DNA of 64,000 nucleotides. Source: Paralvinella palmiformis (lineage: Eukaryota > Annelida > Polychaeta > Terebellida > Alvinellidae). A model generated the notes under the pieces. The model did not search any database. It had not been told where the DNA came from and saw only the letters and a program-made list of their open reading frames with translations. Of this stretch, positions 27,842 through 40,683 are shown piece after piece. The DNA lies in the NCBI GenBank assembly GCA_025642065.1, contig JAODUP010000719.1, positions 62,001-126,000 on the forward strand. The letters are read 5' to 3'. The translations under genes and the position numbers were made by a program. The number at the start of each line of letters is the position of its first letter. Positions within the stretch are counted from its first letter, which is position 1.

Positions 27842-30800
27842 CACACACACACACACACACATATACATATATATATATATATATATTAAATATATATGAA
27901 TCTTGGACAATCAATAAGCTGTGACTTTCAGTTGATTTCAACGTTGACTAATATTTATTGCAAATAACAATAAATAAAAGGTGCCATTTGATATTATATT
28001 TCAGTTATACTTCCTTTCTAAAGCTGATGATAAACAGATTAAATGTGGTATCTAACCCTATAATCACACATTTATCTTTGGCCCTAATTAATCTACAAGC
28101 TGCTATGCTTCATATATGTGCATCACTCCATGTTTTAATATTTGAAGAACAATATGCCCATCTATGATATATATATTTATATATATATATACACAAGTCC
28201 CTGTTTTAAAATCTACACAAATATAGCTGTCTAGCCAAAATACAGTAAAAGTTGATTATAACGAAATTCAAGGGGAATGGGAATTCATTTCATTAAAAAG
28301 TGATCCCAGTTTTCAAATCTAGGTGCAATGTATGTATCAGATATTAGTTCCCGATGCATGATGAGCGATAATTGGTGAAAATTGTTTTATTGCGTGTATT
28401 GGCTGGTGTTTTGCAATGAATGGAAGACAAGGAGCAAATGTGTTCCTAGTCTCTGATTGGATGATGAAAAACAACAATTCATTTAATCCATTATTTCCAC
28501 ATTCTCCTTAATGATTTTACATGAAAAAATGGAATTAAACTGTTGCTGACTTGCTACGTTTTGAATGGCATTCATATATGTAAAAAATGATGTGTGTCAG
28601 GCAGTGAGTGAAGATAGATACTCAGTTTTGCACACACGTCGACTGCTTCAGAAATTTGTCTCTATTTAAAAAAAGGTTTGCAACCTAATCCAAAGTTCGC
28701 AGCTCATCATATGCCACAATACCCTTTGAAGTGACAAGTGTCAATATCTACTCACCATCTACTCGAACCCTAACGTAACAGTAAAATTGCATGTTTCTGT
28801 CGTCAATTAAATATGACTGTCATTTAAATATTGCATTTACAACTGCAATGACTACAACGGTCATTGGACTGGCTGACATTTGAAATTTCAAACATCGTAT
28901 TTCATTATAACCAGCGCAATTTGTATTGCTTTAATGCTGCTGGGACCGAAAACTCACTTGGAATGAAGCAGATTTTCGTTGTATTTAATTGGTTTTATTC
29001 CAGTTTCTTTACTATGGAAGTGAATGGACGTTTGGCAGGATCAACTAACCACTTTGAGTTAAGCTACAATTTTGTCATATTCTAGTTATTTATAACCAAC
29101 CTTTAACGCCTATGAGTAGATTAATAATTTCACATTATTATATAACTGTCGATCAAAGGTCCTTCATTATCTACATACCATCACCATTCTGCTTGTCATC
29201 CTTGCTCATCCTAGCCAGTTCCTCCAGGAGCCTCGTCTCAGTGATCCTACTACTCGAAGCACAGGATCCAGCATGACCTTTCGTGCTCTCGGCTTCGACA
29301 GAAGCAGCTTCTGGATGCAAGCTGCCACGTGAGCGTCGACTTGGACTTTTATATTTCTCGGGAGTGTACTGGGTTTTGTGCGGCAATTCGGAAAGTGACG
29401 AGCGTGACGTGGTCACCGAACTGTCACCGGGACGCTGGAGACCCTGGTCACGTGACTTTCTGCTGGCACTCTTTTTATGCTTCTTTTCACTGTTCCGTTT
29501 GTCCATTAATGCCTTAAGCAGCTTCAGTTCCAATGAAGCTTGACTGCTGTCAGTTGATAAACCATCCAATTCTGTGAGGTCTTCTAGAGGTTCAGGATGG
29601 CCATGACTACCAGGTGAAGATGTAAATTTATCCTGAACACTCAGTGATGTACCAGACACGGCAGGGTGTCCGGGTGCTGAACTGACTATAACCTTTGGCT
29701 GCATGAGACCGGAATGGTGCGTAATTCCATGACCCGGAACTTGACCGAAGTTTGCCGCAATTCGGCGCGTAACACTCACCGCTGGCTTGTTAGAGAATTT
29801 ATCCTCCAGGTGTTCATACTTAGCATCACTGGGGAGGCTGGGATCCTTACATGGATCAGCAGCACTACACAACGCCGTTCTGTTATCCCCCCTCTGACCA
29901 TTCAGTTCAGGGGATTTATCAACAGGAACCTCATTGGAACTGGGCGCAGTTTTTGGTCGTGGCGACATAAGATATTCCAAACTGAATGGCTTCAGCGGAC
30001 TAGCGGAGAGTTCTGATTGAAGAGGCAGAAACCTTGATTCGGCCTCTAAAACACTGCTTGTCTCATCTAGAAATGAGGAAAAGACATATATTTAGCATGC
30101 CAGTAACAAATGATTGTTAATTGTTTGTCGCTTAAAATGATATGGCTGTTGTAAATAAATTGTCAGTCTAAACACCTATATAAATAAAAGTGAATGTATG
30201 TGTGTTTGTTTGTCTGTGTGTGTGTGTTTGCAAAACATTCTGACAAGAGTCTTATTCGGTGGTGAATATGACATTGGCTGAGACTATGATTGAGACTATG
30301 ATATCGGTGATTGATTGTGATAGTTATAATTTATAGCTTTTATTGTTTACTACAATAAATTGTTTACTCATTAAAATTAGCTTTTTATTAATCTAAACTG
30401 TTAGTTATATGGGATGAAGGCCCAAGTAGCCCACTGCAGGAGCAAGCTTTCAAGTCCATGCATTTAAGTGCAGCATTTAAAGGGACAGTCCACCCTCAGG
30501 AAATAATTTTTAAATAGGTAATACTTAGAACAGTACCCAAAAATTCCACAATAATAATCATGAAATATACCTGATATCATAGATATAGGGAAATAATCCA
30601 AATTACTGGAGGGCCGCCATTATGGCTGCACCGGAAGCCAGATTCAAATACAGGAAAGAGAAAACTGAAATGCTCTGACGTCCCATCAGCACTCTTTAGA
30701 CTGACGCGGATTATAGTTTCTCTTCAGGACTAATTTCTGAGCCATTTTGAATCATCTTCCTCTTGTCAGGTTCCTTCTGGCTCAGACTGATAGATTCATG

Positions 30801-31193
30801 ACATAATTTTAACAAGATAATGCCATTTAGTTCTGGAATAATTCTTTGCTCACACTTGTTTACATGCTTTTGTACAGGCTCTACAGACTTCAGGTCAGCC
30901 GGATATGCTGAAGTGACGTCAGCATTCAGGAGCTTCCGGTCTCTGTCTAGCTTCAAAATGGCGGCGCCCACAGGCCATTAAATGTCGATTAATCAGCACT
31001 TTGAACTGGATTATTTAGTATGTGGGTGATCATTATCACAGTTTGACATTATTTATGATATTTGTGATTATAGCTGTATTAGTCTAGGTGGACTATCCCT
31101 TTAAGCTTGTTTTAAAATGATAATATTCTTTAAGACACATGTGCCACAATGGCAGATTTTTACCATATAAGATTAATGTAAGCTAACAATTTA

Positions 31194-31245
<52 letters not shown>

Positions 31246-31597
31246 CATCTGCATGTGTTTGTAAAGATAGTGTGGTTTAATAGCAACATTTGTAGTTGTG
31301 ACCAGCTAACAATACGAAAAATTTAAATAAACCCCTAAGACAAAGATGGGGATTTGAGCCCTCGGTCAAAAATGTTGCTTTTCAGCCAGAGATACAACAC
31401 CTGAAGGTGGAAAGAGACAGAGAGAGCATCTTCTAGATAAAGATACATACCACCATCATCAGTGGTCTGCATGTTGTATAGTTCCCGTCTAGGATAGTGA
31501 AGCTGTGGCTGATAAGATAGATGACTCGGCCGCTCCACACAACTTGGTGCTGTATTTGGACGACTGCCAACCTCACCCGGTGAACTGTGACCTGGAT

Positions 31598-31634
<37 letters not shown>

Positions 31635-31657
31635 GTGTGTGTGTGTGTGTGTGTGTG

Positions 31658-31696
<39 letters not shown>

Positions 31697-32690
31697 GGTC
31701 CAAAACATATTAAATGTGGAGACAAAAATTGTCCAACAGAGATGGTAAAATACACGGATAGTAAGTGAATAACACACACACATGCACACACACACACACA
31801 CACACACGGCTAGAGTGAGAGAGAGAGATCTGATCAGGTGTACTTATAAACATCATTGATTACCATATACATTCAGTGAACTAATTTAAACAAAACGACC
31901 ATGGCTCACGCCATCTAATAGTCTGTGGTATTACAGTCTGCCCTACGTAAGGCTGAAATTGGTCGGGTTTCATTACTTCACGGACTATTTACATACACTT
32001 GTAGACACTCTGGTGTCATATACTGATTACCAACATGTCTCTCTAGTGAAAGGTACCCAAACAATAGGGTAACCTGGACAGTCTCTCTCTCTCTCTCTCT
32101 CTCTCTCAGTCAGACAAACAGACCATCAGTCACTCCAGATAATCAGTAAGTCAGTCAGTGCCTGTCCATTTATCTATCCATATGCCTGGTTTCTGTACAG
32201 TTGAGAAACAAAAGAAGAAAAAAAATCCCACAATTACAGAAACCCCGACATCTGCATTAGCCCTCAAACATGACATTAAGACTGATAATGTGGAACTCTA
32301 CTTCAGTTTCCACCAGACCGGGCTCCTGGCCAGAGTTCTTTATGGAGACAGGTTTATTGCGGGCCCCGGAGAGCAATAATTATTAGTACAACAATAACTG
32401 GGATGTTATTCGCAGACAACAATAACAATATGATCATTGTCGGTTTGTGAAACATCAAGAGTTCCAGTCCCACCGTCCCACCAGACCAAACATGTACGGG
32501 TAATAAACCAGGGAACAAGACGTCAGCCCATAATAAGAGCTATAAAGGCTGGCTGGAAATGGGAAAGGTCCATTGTTTAAAATCCCAACAACTGTCTGTC
32601 AATTCCACATTCTCATTGTGAGCAGATCATTGTGGATAATGTACATCTGCCATTAAGAGTGAGAACATTTAAGTATGTTTACCCCCCCCC

Positions 32691-32726
<36 letters not shown>

Positions 32727-35700
32727 CACGAAGCTGATGATCTTGCACAATTGCATCCATTCCATAAACGGTAGGTTAAGTGTTTATATTTATCAGTTAA
32801 TATTTTTATCATCCTACGTAAACCTACATGAACAGACAAAGGGATGTGACGCTGCGGAACCGTTTGATTAATTACAACCAGCCAACCTTATTTTAGATCA
32901 CTACCAACATTTGTAGTCAAACGATAGCGTGTTGGATCACAGATCACTACCACCCATGTTCGAATCTTGGCGTCGACATAGGGTGTTGGGTGTTGTTTCA
33001 CCTTTGACTTCGCTTTATTATTTTTGGAGGTCGCTCGGCCCATTTAGTCTACCATGTACACAAAAGTGGCCGTAAAACACCAATCATCATTGCCAACATT
33101 TGGCGGTTATATAGTGACTCATGACACAATGCCCCCCCCCCCCCCAATGATAAGTCCCTATTACTAAATGATAAGACACACCCATTTCATTTTTCTCTAA
33201 ATATCCTCTTAATATATTCGACGATATACTGGTTTGTTAGATTTAGTTTGGTTTCGCTGGAAAGGGATGGTTCAGCTGGTTGGGACGCCGTGTAATCACA
33301 CATCATCCACATCAGTTATCTTAAAGAAGCCACGAACGCATTAAAACCAGAACAAAACTTGCACCCATTATCATCTGATGACAACGGATCCTTTATGGGG
33401 AAGCATCAGTTTTGCTTCAGATAAAACTCTGATTCAACCAACGTAGCAAACAAAACAAATCATCCGTATAAAACAAGAGATATTAAATTAACATCTAAAC
33501 AGTACAGACTGAAATGGTAAAACACATGATAAATCAAACGAAATTCATCATGTTAGGAATATTTAACACGTCCACTGGTCATATCAACAAAATCTTTGAA
33601 TGATGCTATAATGTGACGAAGCGTCTCCAATCCAATATTGACATTTTCAGCAATAAATAAACCAAACATGAATATTAATTTACGGCATAGCAGATTTTAG
33701 CTGTGAGCTTTTGTATCTTTTTTCATTAAGGAAGTGAGCTTGTGTCTTGAGAGCTTTTGTCCGCGCACCGATCATACCAAACTCGGATATTCTACATCCA
33801 GTAATTTAAGGTACAGGATTCCACAACAAAATCCTGTCCTAGGAGGCCTTTGATGCCACGAAGTTTAGACAGCACCAATTAGCGCGAATATCCATCCGTC
33901 ATGTTGTGAGAGAAGACAGTTATCTCTAAAATGGCCTGGAAAACCTTTTTGGACATCGACAGTTGCCACTCGGATATAAGTATCGCGTTGTTTACGTGGA
34001 GTGTAGCGATCAGTACTGTAATGGGGGGGGGGGGGTTGAATTTTATAACAATTTTTATGCACGTGGTAGGCTAAATGGACCGAGCGACCTCAAAAGGTAA
34101 TGAGGCAAAGCGAAAGATGAAACACCGTTAAGACATGCCCACGCCGAGATTTGAACGCATGTGGCCGAGATCTGTGCCCAACCGTGCTACCAGTTAGACT
34201 ATGGTGGTACCCCGTTTGTAATAGGGAGGGGGGGGGGAGAGATTGTTGTACTGATCGTGAGGTATTAGCTTGACAAAAACCAGATGACAACAATGGTAAA
34301 TATAAATAATATGTAGATGCAGTTACAACCTTAAAACAGACAAGTCTCCAATAATCGCACACACACACACACACATACACACACACACACATTGAAAGAG
34401 AGATAAAAAACCTACATACCCTGATTCAACCACCTGATTCAACCACATGAAAGTCATATCTTGATAAAATCATATAGATCTATATACAGTAATCAGGTGG
34501 TAGAATGTGAAAATATGTGTTACGGTTATTATTGACGTTGTTGTTGTTGTTGTTGTTGTTGTTACTGACAGCGTGACTCAGTACCTTCAATAAAGCAGTA
34601 TGACTCCGCTGGTGATTTTTCTGAGTAATAACGCCATCAGACGGGCAACGCTTGTCATTACTTCACCAAGGAAGTACTAAATACCACACCCTGCGCGATC
34701 ACGGCATTATTTAGTACGGCCGAGCGTAGAGCGTTGTGCAGATATCAGTCGGCATTAAAAGTGGTCAGTAAGTGGTTCACAGAGAGAGAGACGGACCACC
34801 ACTAAACACATGACGTCAACACCAGGTTGAGGTCAACACTGTTAACAAAGAAATCAACAAACAATAACAACAGCGAATTGACGCTGATGTCAGAAACTCT
34901 ACACACAACAAACACAATACGTCTCCGGCGTAAATCGGCATATAATCCCATATACATTACATATATACTGGATCCGAGTACGCCGACGGGTAGCGTGCTA
35001 GCTGCTGTACCCCAGGGATGTTTACCTGGTTGATGATTTGGCAGCAATCTGAGAGTGGTAAACGTCTGAGTTACGTCTCTCGGCCAGATACCAGAGATAG
35101 AGAGAGAGACGGAGAGAGAGAGACACACACACACACACACACACAGAGAGAGCTGTCATTGTTCTTTACAGGCTTACGGCGTTAAGCTGTTTTATAACCT
35201 GCCATTGTATATCAAGTACAACTGCCCCCCCCCCCCCGTGTCAACTATATTATGGTAATGCTATTAGATGAAATTACTTCATCCACCAGGACGGGTATAG
35301 ACACAGACATCAAGACAGCCATGCTGACATGCATGCATACATTGAACACACACACACACACACACACACACACGATGTCGACACATATCTATAGCACCTG
35401 GGTTCAAACCCCGATAGGGCTATATCAGAATGGTTTTTAATCATCTTTCACTTCGCCTCATTATCTTTGGAGGTCATTCGGCCCATTTAACGCTCTCGAG
35501 TGGATTCCTGTGGTACATTTAGTAATGCAATAGCCAGCACCTCCTAAATCGTCTTAAGCCTGAATCCATGCATTGCCGTGTGTGTGTTGGGGGGGAGGGG
35601 GGGGGGTGTTGTAGGACGTTTTGCCACGGACCTTTTAGTTTTGGACGTTTTAGCCATAGCATGAACCCCCGGATGTTTTAGCCATGGGATTTGACCAGGG

Positions 35701-37146
35701 TGGAAATGTGCGCTATACGATATGTTCGAATTATGAATTTTGCAAATGAAAATTAAGTGTAAATTGTAAGTACGGATAATTTAGCCAAATTGGGTATCTT
35801 TTATGAGAGTTAATTGTGCAAAATAAATTTAATTCAGAAGCCATCTTAGGTTACTTAACTCATAAAGAAACTTGTTTTTGTAATTTCAAACGCTGGAAAT
35901 ATAGAAGGATTTGTTTTTAAATAATTCTTTGAAAGAAGCAATTCGGGAGTGAAAGTGATTACACCTTAGTAACTACCCAGCCAACGTCGATGCATCTCCT
36001 GTTGAGAAATGTCCGCAAGATATGATCCATAAGTCACGTGACACCGTCGACAAACCTAGCCGGATACTGACATTCGCGATGGCTACTATCCCAGATCAGG
36101 TGAAAGCCAGCAGTCCACGCCCTGACACTGCCAAGTTGAAATGGGGGATTTCCATATTTTCCACCGAGTATACATAATATGGACTAGGCCTCGACATCAT
36201 CGGTAAACCATGTAATCAATCTGATGTGTATATTGCAATAAAACTGAATTGTTTGGTGTTTATTTTGGTTATATGATATAGCGTCCACGTCCACACTGAA
36301 TACTTCCCGTGGCTAAAACGTCCAAGGGAGTATGGCCATAGCCAAATCGTCCGTAGCCAAAAGAAGGTCCATGGCCAAAACGTCCAAGCGTGCATGGTCA
36401 TAGCCCAAAATGCCCACGGGTGCATGGCCATGCCCAAACCGTCCGTGACCAAAACATCCAAGGGTGCATGGCCATAGCCAAAACTTCCGTACCCAAAACA
36501 TCCAAGGGTGTATGGCCGTAGCCAAAACGTCCGTTAGCCAACAGATCCCTGGCCAAAACGTTCGTCTACCGGATGTTCATCCTTCAGTTTAAGTCATTAA
36601 CTTAATTATCCCATTTCCCTTTGGGATAACCCTTCAGTCATTTGTGCCAAGAATGACCAAAGAAAACGCTAATAAAATCACACACACACACACACACACA
36701 CATACGTCGTCGACCGTATGCCTTTAACCATATATTTTCGGAATGACATTAATCACTTCGAGCTGCGTGTAAACCATCAATCACGTTTATAATATCAGAT
36801 CAGAACGTGGCCTGTCTGCGCTAAACAACGTAATGTTTATATCCAGTAACTAAGTCTGCCAGGGAGAGCTATTAACGCCAAACAAAGAGGTCCCAACACA
36901 CGTCCTTATAGTTGATATACTGTCTTATCACATTCGTCGATTCTATCAGCAACAAACACTCTGACCTTCGCCATGCTCGATGCCATTAACATTCATAATG
37001 GTGGACGATTCTGTAACAAGCGTTTTACGGTAAAGGTAAACAAATTGTCACGGATCCGCAAAATAATTGTAGGCCGCCGTCCAGCTTATATGGACCAGCT
37101 GTATGTGAATGAAAATGAAATAAACACTGACACATAAACTGATATA

Positions 37147-37181
<35 letters not shown>

Positions 37182-37223
37182 TGACACATGTATAAATACA
37201 TATTGACGCATATACTGACAAGG

Positions 37224-37270
<47 letters not shown>

Positions 37271-37781
37271 CATATGTATAAATACATACAGATATATGTA
37301 CTGACATATACACAATTAGATCCACATTAATATTTATTAGTCTTTATGAGATTCAACATTACGTTATCGTTTGTCGTCTCACACCTGGGCCACTCAGTGA
37401 CCCACACAATGTTATTAAGATCGAAGTAAAGACAATGAAACGTTATCAGTCTTAGATCTGTTGACACGTTGTTGTCGCTGTTGGCACATCTGTGAGAGCT
37501 ACATCCCAGAATTAATTAGATGGCGGGACTAGGACACGCGTAACACGAGCCTGAAGCGACTTTAGCTCGACCATAAGAGTAACACTTAACACTCGATAAC
37601 GGGAGAGACCGGCTTAGAAACATTAGTTTTCTTTGATGTGACGGATGAGATACTCACTACTCACTACCGAGTGTCATATCGCCAAATGAGGAGGAAAGAG
37701 GTGAGGGGGAGGGGTAATATGGAGGCTGAACTTGTTATAACCTGTTAATCATTGACTCATTTATAGTAAATGCTATGTTAA

Positions 37782-37823
<42 letters not shown>

Positions 37824-37846
37824 CATATATAGTTTGTGTGTGCGTG

Positions 37847-37900
<54 letters not shown>

Positions 37901-40506
37901 ACATCAGGACAAAAACAGACATACAAGTTAACGCACATCACAACATATAAAAACTAACATAAAACACACACATACACATACAGAGACAGAGAGAGTGTGT
38001 ATGTTGGAAATCAATGGCAATTGTTAAGCAGACACAATGTCAATATACAAATGCCTTTGTATTCAATGCATAAAAATAACACATTCTTACCAACAGGGAC
38101 TAATACTAGGCATGTCACCGTCACTAGTTGTTTAGGAAAGGTTAGCCAAATACCAAACAAAGTCACATCCAAGCCTTGAATTAATCAGATGAAATAGAAA
38201 CTGACCTATTGTTATAGCGTGGCAATACAACAACAACAACCCCAACAAGAATAAACCCATTTTTTCATCATTTAATACTGACCAAACCAGGCATATCTAA
38301 CTATGAGACATTGGTAGGAAATCCAGCAGGTTCTTAGTTTGTTCATATTTGGGAGTTCACAAACAATTGTAACACGATGTAAAACAAGCATCGTACACAA
38401 CAGTGAAATGTCACCTCCTCCACGGATGCACCAATGGATAGTTAGGTGCATGAGCATCTTGTCCAGACAGACTGATAAAGACATAATGTTATGTAGTATT
38501 TCCACGTCCAGAGAACGATCCCTGTTTGTCGATTTCAGCCAATCACGTTATACCTGCTCCCAGACCAATCACGTTATACCTGCTCCCAGACCAATCACAT
38601 TATACCTGCTCCGAGACCAATCACGTTATACCTGCTCCCAATCACGTTATACCCCCGACCAATCACGTTATACCTGCTCCCAGACCAATCACGTTATACC
38701 TGCTCCCAGACCAATCACGTTATACCTGCTCCCAGACCAATCACGTTATACCTGCTCCCAGACCAATCACATTATACCTGCTCCCAGACCAATCACATTA
38801 TACCTGGCCCACGTTATACCTGCTCCCAGACCAATCACGTTATACCTGCTCCCAGACCAATCACGTTATACCTGCTCCCAGACCAATCACGTTATACCTG
38901 CTCCCAGACCAATCACGTTATACCTGCTCCCAGACCAATCACGTTATACCTGCTCCCAGACCAATCACGTTATACCTGCTCCCAGACCAATCACGTTATA
39001 CCTGCTCCCAGACCAATCACGTTATACCTGCTCCCAGACCAATCACGTTATACCTGCTCCCAGACCAATCACGTTATACCTGCTCCCAGACCAATCACGT
39101 TATACCTGCTCCCAGCCAATCACGTTATACCTGCTCCCAGACCAATCACGTTATACCTGCTCCCAGACCAATCACATTATACCTGCTCCCAGACCAATCA
39201 CTTATACCTGCTCCCAGACCAATCACATTATACCTGCTCCAGACCAATCACATTATACCTGCTCCCAGACCAATTACATTATACCTGCTAACAACACATT
39301 ATCGTAGACCAATCACGTTATACCTGCTCCCAGACCAATTACGTTATACCTGCTCCCAGACCAATCACTTATACCTGCTCCCAGACCAATCACGTTATAC
39401 CTGCTCCCAGACCAATCACGTTATACCTGCTCCCAGACCAATACTTATACCTGCTCCCAGACCAATCACGTTATACCTGCTCCCAGACCAATCACGTTAT
39501 ACCTGCTCCCAGACCAATCACGTTATACCTGCTCCCAGACCAATCACGTTATACCTGCTCCCAGACCAATCACGTTATACCTGCTCCCAGACCAATCACA
39601 TTATACCTGCTCCCAGACCAATCACATTATACCTGCTCCCAGACCAATCACATTATACCTGCTCCCAGACCAATCACATTATACCTGCTCCCAGACCAAT
39701 CACATTATACCTGCTCCCAGACCAATCACATTATACCTGCTCCTAGACCAATCACATTATACCTGCTCCCAGACCAATTACATTATACCTGTTCCCAGAC
39801 CAATTACATTATACCTGCTCCCAGACCAATCACATTATACCTGCTCCCAGACCAATTACATTATACCTGCTCCCAGACCAATTACATTATACCTGCTCCA
39901 CGTCCTGTCCTATTCCTTTGTTCTGTGACACAGCATGATGATGATTAATTATCCCTGTTTTATGTTTCTAACTTACTTACCGACCAGCAGATAAACAACC
40001 AATACTGCAGGTCCAGGCAAGTTCCTTTCTAATTGGTTTAATAATATTTATTGAATTATAGAAATTAGCATAATAAAAAAAGATTCAGAGAAAATGTGAT
40101 ACGATGGCATTAAAGTAAAATACATAAAAATGGGCCTAATGACAATAAGGTTAAATACATATATAATGATGATGACTTAGTGAGCAGATAGACTAGAGAG
40201 TGTTCCTCGGTATAGATTTGACTAAAATCTTCAGGAAACATCAGTGAATGGGACGAGTACGCGTGAGATGATGATGTCAAAATCACAAGATCAGAATGTC
40301 AAAAGAAAACATCTCTCCCTTTGTAACCAGCAATATTATAATGTATCTTTGAAAGATTGCTCTATGTTTTGTATACTTATGGAGCTCAAGTTCGACACGA
40401 ATGATAATAAGATAACAATAATAAGAAAAATTGCAGATTGCAGTTATTCATTCAAAGCTCTGATTTATATTCCATTATGTGTTTGGCGGACACACACACA
40501 CACACA

Positions 40507-40551
<45 letters not shown>

Positions 40552-40644
40552 GCACCCAAAGATGATGATGATGATGGTGATAATGGCCACGTTTGTGCAC
40601 TTGGTAGGCTAAATGGGCCGAGCGACCCAGACACACGCACACAT

Positions 40645-40683
<39 letters not shown>

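Noticed and set aside
28864..29085. A 73-codon + frame
   Set aside because: It falls inside the pogo/Tigger-like element's terminal region and matches that non-coding pattern.
37025..37325. Tyr/Ile-rich open frames in all - frames
   Set aside because: They are translations of (AT)n runs.
38339..39746. Long open frames of about 320 and 400 codons over the 26-bp repeat
   Set aside because: They arise because the repeat unit has no stop in these + frames and 26 is not a multiple of 3. Deletions shift the frame freely, and there is no start context, splice signal or non-repeat coding sequence.
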